From Oscillospiraceae bacterium (GTDB lineage: Bacteria > Bacillota > Clostridia > Oscillospirales > Ruminococcaceae), in assembly GCA_029068025.1 (NCBI GenBank), contig JAIEDJ010000101.1, positions 1 to 11,100 of the forward strand: DNA of 11,100 bases, given 5' to 3'. A program made the position numbers and the translations under genes. The notes below the pieces were generated by a model that was not told the DNA's origin, made no database searches, and saw only the letters and a program-made list of their open reading frames with translations. This document shows positions 7,109-11,100 of this stretch, one piece after another (positions within the stretch are counted from its first letter, which is position 1; each line of letters starts with the position of its first letter).

Positions 7109-7179
7109 TGTTGATCTTGGCGTTTTATCCAAGATCAGCGCACCAAAAACGACACAAAGCGCCTAAGCCGAGATCAACA
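7109..7179. repeat. TGTTGATCTTGG / CCRAGATCAACA module, copy 2
   Basis: TGTTGATCTTGG (7109-7120) faces CCGAGATCAACA (7168-7179), a 12-base inverted repeat with one wobble. CCAAGATC (7129-7136) can pair locally with GATCTTGG (7113-7120). It aligns with the module at 3331-3439 but lacks about 40 internal bases. As in copy 1, a palindromic element with AAATTTCAAAAAGC follows at once. Confidence 0.65.
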
Positions 7180-7196
7180 ATTTAAACACGCAGGAG

Positions 7197-7262
7197 AAAT
7201 TTCAAAAAGCGGAGCCGATCGGAGCCGGCTAGGCGGGCTTCGCCCGCCGGTTTTGAAATTTC
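7197..7262. repeat. Palindromic element B
   Basis: AAATTTCAAAAAGC (7197-7210) faces TTTTGAAATTT (7251-7261). The compact arm is GGCGGGC (7232-7238) with GCCCGCC (7242-7248) around TTC. The first arm is reduced to a short palindrome, CCGATCGG (7215-7222). Downstream CCCCTCGTCA and TAAAACC match the sequence after element A. No gene is visible between 7095 and 7354. Confidence 0.75.
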
Positions 7263-7354
7263 TTTTTAGATAACTTACCCCTCGTCAGCGTTATAAAACC
7301 CGATCAAAAATGCGCCCAAGCCAAGATAAACGTGACAAAAGCGGCATGGATAAC

Positions 7355-8257
7355 TTACGCCTTAAGGTATTTGCCCATGCTTATCAGCGTGCCCGCGGCT
7401 CCCATCAGCGCGCCCGCGACGCAGTTTATCGCCAGCACTATCCAGCACACGCTGCTGAACGGGATCATATTAACAAACCCGAACATCTGCCACAGTGTGA
7501 CATTGCCGACAAACAACGAGAAGATGGATTCATATATGAACCATGTCAAGCCCCACGCGGCAGCGCCCGAGAGTATACCGACAAAGCAGCCCTCAACAAA
7601 GAACGGCAGCTTGATAAAGCCGTTCGTAGCGCCGACATACTTCATGATCGTTATCTCGCTTCGGCGCGAGAACACGCTCGTTCGGATAGTGTTGGAAACA
7701 ATAACGATACTTACGACTATCAGCGTCAGAAGCACCGCGATGATAATAACAGTAAACGTACTGCGTATATTGGTCAGGGACTCTGCAAATTCATACGGCA
7801 CCTTGACCTGCTCCACGCCGTCTATGCCGCTGACAGCCGCAGCCGTCGCGCGGATATTGGAAATATCCACTATACGCGCCAGATACGTCTCGGGCATGGG
7901 ATTTTCCTCAAGATACTGTAACAGATCGGCGTATTCCGCCATATCCTTCCTGAAGTCCTCGAGAGCCTCTTCCTTAGAATAATATCTCACATCCGTGAGA
8001 TTTCCGTTGCTTCTCAGCACATCGCCGATATGCTGAAGCTGGGCATCGGTGATGTTATCTTTCGCATAGATCACTATCTGGTTGGTGTCCTCAATGTTGC
8101 CCATGATGATATTTATGTTCAGCATAAGCAGTATCGCGCAGCTGATCTGCAGCAGACTTACCAGCATTATCGAAAAGCTGGCAAAGGACATTATAAAATT
8201 CTTCCACACGGATGAAATACCTTTTTTTACAAGGTAACTGACATTACTCGTCCTCAT
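7355..8257 (-). CDS. ftsX: Cell division / envelope protein FtsX (permease-like subunit)
   Basis: FtsX pairs with the FtsE ATPase to pass conformational signals across the membrane, usually to activate murein hydrolases. The protein is 300 residues with the standard four-segment layout: TM1 about 22-48, an extracellular loop 49-167, TM2 168-189, TM3 222-245 and TM4 268-292. SRRSEITIMKYVGATNGFI (198-216) between TM2 and TM3 is the family hallmark. I chose the ATG at 8257 because GGAGGT (minus strand, 8267-8262) sits just before it; an in-frame start at 8281 would add eight residues without support. It overlaps ftsE by 14 bases. No hydrolase gene follows; a repeat-filled gap separates it from the S41 peptidase gene. 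Confidence 0.95.
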   Translation of the reverse strand: MRTSNVSYLVKKGISSVWKNFIMSFASFSIMLVSLLQISCAILLMLNINIIMGNIEDTNQIVIYAKDNITDAQLQHIGDVLRSNGNLTDVRYYSKEEALEDFRKDMAEYADLLQYLEENPMPETYLARIVDISNIRATAAAVSGIDGVEQVKVPYEFAESLTNIRSTFTVIIIAVLLTLIVVSIVIVSNTIRTSVFSRRSEITIMKYVGATNGFIKLPFFVEGCFVGILSGAAAWGLTWFIYESIFSLFVGNVTLWQMFGFVNMIPFSSVCWIVLAINCVAGALMGAAGTLISMGKYLKA

Positions 8258-8930
8258 CGTTACCTCCGATCGTTTCGTCAAAGGTTATTTCGCCCTTTTC
8301 AAGGTTGATTATCCTTCCTCCGAAATAGCGCACAAGATTGTGCTCGTGCGTTATCATAACGACTGTCGTACCGCAGCTGTTGATCTCCTTAAGCAGTCCA
8401 ACCAGCTCGTAAGAGCGCTTGGGATCAAGGTTGCCCGTCGGCTCGTCTACTATCAGCAGACCCGGATCGTTCGCGAGGGCGCGGGCTATCGCAACTCTCT
8501 GCTGCTCACCGCCCGACAGCTCACGCGTTTTGGACTTCGCCTTTGCGCCCAGTCCCACAAGATTGAGTACATACGGCACACGCTGACGGATCATTCTCGC
8601 GGATTTGTCGGCGATCCTCAGTACAAACGCAACGTTTTCATAAACGGTGTAGTCCTGGATAAGGCGGAAATCCTGAAAGACCATTCCGATGGAACGGCGG
8701 AATTTCGCGACCTTCCTGCTCTTCATCTTCGCCAGCGAATAACCGTTGACGAACACCCTTCCGGAGCTTGGAACAAGCTCCCTCATCATCAGCTTCATCA
8801 GCGTGGATTTTCCCGCGCCGCTTTCGCCGACGATAAAAACGAATTCCCCTTCGTTTATGCGCAGATTGATATCCACAAGCGCGTCAACGCCGCTTGAATA
8901 GTGGACGTTGACATTTTTCATTTCGATCAT
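8244..8930 (-). CDS. ftsE: Cell division ATP-binding protein FtsE
   Basis: FtsE is the cytoplasmic ATPase of the FtsEX complex. From ATG 8930 it has 228 residues, the usual FtsE size. Visible ATPase motifs are Walker A GESGAGKS (35-42), Q-loop Gln86 in MVFQDFRL, signature LSGGEQQR (138-145), Walker B LLIVDEP (158-164) with catalytic Glu163, and the H-loop His195. MIEMKNVNVHYSSG at the start is typical. A GTG at 8951 would add seven residues, but the G-run it would encode (8946-8941 region, minus strand) is better read as the ribosome binding site for the ATG. ftsX overlaps its 3' end. A MITE-like palindrome lies 32 bases upstream, so its transcript either starts at or beyond that element or continues from the regulator gene. 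Confidence 0.96.
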   Translation of the reverse strand: MIEMKNVNVHYSSGVDALVDINLRINEGEFVFIVGESGAGKSTLMKLMMRELVPSSGRVFVNGYSLAKMKSRKVAKFRRSIGMVFQDFRLIQDYTVYENVAFVLRIADKSARMIRQRVPYVLNLVGLGAKAKSKTRELSGGEQQRVAIARALANDPGLLIVDEPTGNLDPKRSYELVGLLKEINSCGTTVVMITHEHNLVRYFGGRIINLEKGEITFDETIGGNDEDE

Positions 8931-8961
8931 TTGTTTACTTCCCCCCGGCACTGTTGCCGTA

Positions 8962-9129
8962 TTAGAGTGTGTTCACATAAACCGAAATGCTCGGATTTTG
9001 AAGCGGATTTTTCGCAGAACAAGGCGAAAATTCGCAGATGTACTTTATGTACCTCAAGAATTTTCAACGAAGTTATGCGGAAAATCCGCCAAAAGACGGG
9101 CGTTGAGCGTTAATGTGAACATGCTCTAA
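8962..9129. mobile_element. MITE-like imperfect palindrome flanked by TA
   Basis: The ends are TTAGAGTGTGTTCACAT (8962-8978) and ATGTGAACATGCTCTAA (9113-9129), inverted copies differing at two wobble-type positions. Inner arms also pair imperfectly: GCGGATTTTTCGCAGAAC with GTTATGCGGAAAATCCGC, and GCGAAAATTC with GAATTTTCAACG. The whole 168 bases therefore form one long hairpin with GTAC/GTAC near the tip. It has no credible coding capacity. TA at both edges would fit a target duplication of an IS630/Tc1-mariner-type element, but a two-base match is weak proof. Confidence 0.65.
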
Positions 9130-9131
9130 GT

Positions 9132-9160
9132 ATTATATGGTTTTTTCTCTATAACAAACC
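9132..9160 (-). promoter_or_regulatory. Possible promoter driving ftsE through the palindrome
   Basis: The minus strand shows a perfect TATAAT -10 (9137-9132), but the hexamer 17 bases upstream (GGTTTG, 9160-9155) is a poor -35. If used, transcription would begin near the right end of the MITE-like element, placing the whole palindrome in the ftsE leader. Confidence 0.3.
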
Positions 9161-9246
9161 GTATGGCTGCCCGAACAAGTCACGCAGCCACGCAAAGCGA
9201 AAACGCATTCTTTGCGCGGCGCGGACGTAAGTCAGAGCAGCCGTAT
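9161..9246. terminator. Nested hairpins after the regulator gene, possible weak terminator
   Basis: GTATGGCTGC (9161-9170) pairs with GCAGCCGTAT (9237-9246), allowing two wobbles. Within it CGCAAAG (9191-9197) pairs with CTTTGCG (9210-9216). The structure starts four bases after the regulator stop on the minus strand. The bases that follow (GGTTTGTTATAG) make only a weak T-tract, so read-through into ftsE is plausible. Confidence 0.4.
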
Positions 9247-9249
9247 TTC

Positions 9250-10335
9250 TTAGAATTTTGTCGGATTTGCCGCCAGATATTTCTTGACCATCAGCGCTAT
9301 CTTGAAAATTATCGCGTGATCGAACTCACGCAGATCAAGCCCCGTCAGCTTCTTTATCTTGTCAAGACGGTATACCAGCGTATTTCTGTGTACAAAGAGC
9401 TTTCTGGACGTTTCGGAAACGTTCAGGCTGTTCTCGAAGAACTTCTGTATCGTGAACAGCGTTTCATGATCGAGCGACTCGATCGAGTTCTTCTTGAAAA
9501 CCTCCTTGAGGAACGTATCGCACAGCGTAGTGGGCAAATGATAGATAAGACGCGCGATACCGAGGTTATCATAAGATACTATGTTCTTGTCGGTGTCGAA
9601 GACCTTTCCGACCTCAAGCGCGGTCTGCGCCTCCTTGAACGAACGTGCAAGCTCCTTCACGCCGAGCACGGGCGTTCCTATGCCGACGTTCACCTTTGTG
9701 AAGAACTCGCCCGAAAGCGTGTCCGAAATGCTGCGCGCCAGCTTTTCGAGATCCTTCACGTCGATATTGTTCTTGACCTCCTTTACAAGAACTATGTCGT
9801 TTTCGGTTATGTTGAAAACGAAGTCCTTGTTCTTGTCGGGAAAGAGGTTCTGTATTACATCATAAGCGGAAACGTCGTTGGCTGCGATGACGCTTATCAG
9901 GAAAACCACGCGGCTGATGTCGCCGTTGAAGTGCAGCTCCCTTGCCTTGATGCTGATATCGCCCGGCAGAACGTTGTCAAGAATTATGTTCTTGACAAAG
10001 TTGTTGCGGTCATACTTTTCGTCATAATACTGTTTGATGCTGGAAAGCGAGATGGCAATGATACCCGCGTACTTCGCGGCGGATTCGTCCCCGCCCTCCA
10101 CAAATACCGCATAGTCGGGCTTTATGTGTACGCCGAACGGCTTGTAAGTATAGCCGTCACGGATAAACACCTCATGAGAGTCGCCAAGCTCTATCGAAAA
10201 AAAGTCGTTTCCGCCTCCTACTCTGGTCAGGTCGCTGCAGGCAACTATAGTGCCGTTCTCATCGATTACGCCGATAACTCTGTTTACGGTGTCCTTCATC
10301 TGGTGGACGATGCCCTGAAATAGTCTGTTTGACAT
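9250..10335 (-). CDS. CdaR/PucR-type transcriptional regulator
   Basis: This is a 361-residue predicted DNA-binding regulator. Residues 1-105 resemble the sugar-diacid-recognition domain of CdaR (GVIDENGTIVACSDLTRVG, 22-40). Residues about 135-245 form the degenerate GGDEF-like middle domain, with NVGIGTPVLGVKELARSFKEAQTAL (216-240) typical. Residues 297-350 are the PucR/CdaR C-terminal helix-turn-helix: FFENSLNVSETSRKL followed by HRNTLVYRLDKI. The start is supported by AAAGAGG (minus strand, 10351-10345). E. coli CdaR controls glucarate/glycerate use, but no such genes are near; here the gene precedes ftsEX, so the ligand and targets are open. It is divergent from metG and has a long structured leader and a strong promoter. 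Confidence 0.88.
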   Translation of the reverse strand: MSNRLFQGIVHQMKDTVNRVIGVIDENGTIVACSDLTRVGGGNDFFSIELGDSHEVFIRDGYTYKPFGVHIKPDYAVFVEGGDESAAKYAGIIAISLSSIKQYYDEKYDRNNFVKNIILDNVLPGDISIKARELHFNGDISRVVFLISVIAANDVSAYDVIQNLFPDKNKDFVFNITENDIVLVKEVKNNIDVKDLEKLARSISDTLSGEFFTKVNVGIGTPVLGVKELARSFKEAQTALEVGKVFDTDKNIVSYDNLGIARLIYHLPTTLCDTFLKEVFKKNSIESLDHETLFTIQKFFENSLNVSETSRKLFVHRNTLVYRLDKIKKLTGLDLREFDHAIIFKIALMVKKYLAANPTKF

Positions 10336-10518
10336 TACGATTAACCTCTTTCGATTTTAAATAAACATCTGCTGCGGCTGCGGCAAGCTGTTTGAAAGCC
10401 AAATAAACAGCTTCCGCACCGGGCAAACGTCCCGTTTGCCCCGACTCGCCGCGAAAAGCTGTCAAAATCAGAATACCCGCAAAACAACACAGCTTTTCGC
10501 ATGGTAAAAAAGTGCTCT
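10336..10518 (-). promoter_or_regulatory. Structured leader of the CdaR-like gene, candidate cis-regulatory RNA
   Basis: The predicted start site near 10518 gives a leader of about 180 nt with three hairpins in transcript order. H1 pairs 10500-10489 with 10462-10451 (GCGAAAAGCTGT / ACAGCTTTTCGC, perfect 12 bp). H2 pairs 10441-10433 with 10429-10421 (GGGCAAACG / CGTTTGCCC, perfect 9 bp). H3 is at about 10417-10381 (GCGGAAGCTGTTT with AAACAGCTTGCCGC, one bulge). H1 and H3 share AAGCTGT/ACAGCTT, so their arms can pair with each other instead. There is no T-run after H3, so any control would act on translation or RNA stability rather than by intrinsic termination. I recognise no known riboswitch class, and I see no other gene in this gap. 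Confidence 0.5.
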
Positions 10519-10524
10519 ATCTCT

Positions 10525-10553
10525 ATTGTACTAAAAAACTCCGAAAAAATCAA
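10525..10553 (-). promoter_or_regulatory. Sigma-A-type promoter of the CdaR-like gene
   Basis: On the minus strand, TTGATT (10553-10548) and TACAAT (10530-10525) are separated by exactly 17 bases in AT-rich DNA. Transcription would start near 10518, about 180 bases before the regulator start codon. Confidence 0.75.
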
Positions 10554-10592
10554 GTGTTTTTTATGTAATATGTAAAAATTTCTTGATTTTTT
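10544..10592. promoter_or_regulatory. 11-bp perfect inverted repeat between divergent promoters, possible operator
   Basis: AAAAAATCAAG (10544-10554) and CTTGATTTTTT (10582-10592) are perfect inverted copies, 27 bases apart. The left half covers the -35 of the regulator promoter and the right half ends 10 bases before the -35 of metG. The position fits autoregulation by the CdaR-like protein, but AT-rich sequence makes chance repeats more likely. Confidence 0.4.
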
Positions 10593-10601
10593 TGCTTTTA
10601 C

Positions 10602-10630
10602 TTGAAAAATCCGTATAAATGTTATATAAT
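10602..10630 (+). promoter_or_regulatory. Sigma-A-type promoter of metG
   Basis: TTGAAA (10602-10607) and TATAAT (10625-10630) are separated by 17 bases, close to consensus. The start would be near 10637, giving a 5' leader of about 70 nt with one small hairpin (TTTGGAA 10654-10660, TTCCAAA 10666-10672). That is too short for a T-box. Confidence 0.85.
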
Positions 10631-10706
10631 AAAGATATATAAATATGCCGCTGTTTGGAATAATTTTCCAAAACATAGGCAAAACGGAAAAGAGGAAATA
10701 AGAAAA

Positions 10707-11100
10707 ATGAACGAAAAGGGAAAATATTATATTACCACACCGATATATTATCCTTCCGGGAATCCGCATATCGGTCACTGCTACACCACCGTCGCGTGCG
10801 ATAGCATTGCGCGGTTCAAGAGAATGCAGGGCTATGATGTGAAGTTCCTCACCGGTACTGACGAACACGGTCAGAAGATCGAGCAGAAGGCAAAGGAAAA
10901 GGGCGTTACGCCGAAGGAGTATGTTGACCCTATCGTCGACAACTTCAAGCGTCTGTGGAACGTAATGGGAATAAGCTATGATCGCTATATCCGCACCACC
11001 GACGAATGTCACATCAAGACCGTTCAGTCGGTGTTCAGAAAGCTGCATGACAAGGGCTTCATCTACAAGGGACAGTATGTCGGAAAGTACTGCACTCCCT
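10707..11100 (+). CDS. metG: Methionyl-tRNA synthetase, N-terminal part (cut by the window end)
   Basis: The first 131 codons of a class I synthetase that charges tRNA-Met are present; the frame is open at base 11100. The nucleotide-binding HIGH motif is intact at residues 21-24 in PSGNPHIGH. FLTGTDEHGQKIEQ (48-61) is the diagnostic methionine-site region. YVGKYCTP at 124-131 leads into the connective/zinc region. The KMSKS motif and anticodon domain lie beyond the window. The ATG at 10707 follows AGAGGA (10691-10696). It is transcribed away from the CdaR-like gene from its own strong promoter. Confidence 0.97.
   Translation, partial: MNEKGKYYITTPIYYPSGNPHIGHCYTTVACDSIARFKRMQGYDVKFLTGTDEHGQKIEQKAKEKGVTPKEYVDPIVDNFKRLWNVMGISYDRYIRTTDECHIKTVQSVFRKLHDKGFIYKGQYVGKYCTP

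Noticed and set aside
9163..10323. Long plus-strand open frame (386 codons) opposite the CdaR-like gene
   Set aside because: It has no recognisable motif or good ribosome binding site, and the opposite strand encodes a full CdaR/PucR protein with its helix-turn-helix. It is an antisense shadow.
10637..10706. T-box or SAM-type riboswitch before metG
   Set aside because: The leader is only about 70 nt with one small hairpin, too short for a T-box or SAM riboswitch.
10341..11048. Minus-strand open frame (235 codons) across the metG start and the divergent promoters
   Set aside because: It is antisense to metG, covers both promoters and the AT-rich region, and gives a low-complexity product. 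The HIGH motif on the plus strand decides the case.

Overview
The window looks like a chromosomal segment of a Clostridia-type Bacillota, most likely an Oscillospiraceae/Ruminococcus-like gut or rumen bacterium. This rests on purine-rich Shine-Dalgarno sites, moderate GC with AT-rich promoters, and the gene order CdaR-like regulator - ftsE - ftsX - S41 peptidase - greA - lysS. The genus is an inference; no rRNA or species marker is present.

Left part (1-2600). Two plus-strand genes form a tight pair: a secreted metzincin-like metalloprotease (97-744) and a lipoprotein two bases downstream (747-1343). They end at an intrinsic terminator. Convergent to them is tag (DNA-3-methyladenine glycosylase I), whose reading frame runs past its expected stop, through the terminator and into the lipoprotein gene. 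Divergent from tag is a small all-helical protein of unknown function (2025-2468), followed by a hairpin-rich convergent gap.

Middle and right part (2600-10335), all minus strand. In transcription order these are a CdaR/PucR-type regulator, ftsE and ftsX (overlapping), an S41 C-terminal processing peptidase, greA and lysS (TAATG overlap), and a membrane-anchored protein of unknown function. FtsEX is an envelope ABC-type complex that in many bacteria controls cell-wall hydrolases. The S41 peptidase would act outside the membrane, GreA rescues stalled RNA polymerase, and LysRS charges tRNA-Lys. The murein-hydrolase gene often found next to ftsEX is absent; the 386-base gap there holds repeats instead.

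Non-coding content is unusually rich. The gaps at 3316-3694 and 6969-7354 carry members of the same repeat family: an outer AAATTTCAAAA/TTTTGAAATTT inverted repeat enclosing one or two hairpin arms whose sequences differ while their pairing is kept, next to a TGTTGATCTTGG/CCAAGATCAACA module. A 168-base imperfect palindrome flanked by TA, resembling a MITE, lies upstream of ftsE.

Right end (10336-11100). The regulator and metG (methionyl-tRNA synthetase, cut by the window end) diverge from a compact region with two good sigma-A-type promoters facing away from each other. An 11-bp perfect inverted repeat lies between them. The regulator has a leader of about 180 nt with three hairpins, two of which share the AAGCTGT/ACAGCTT pairing and could form alternative structures.
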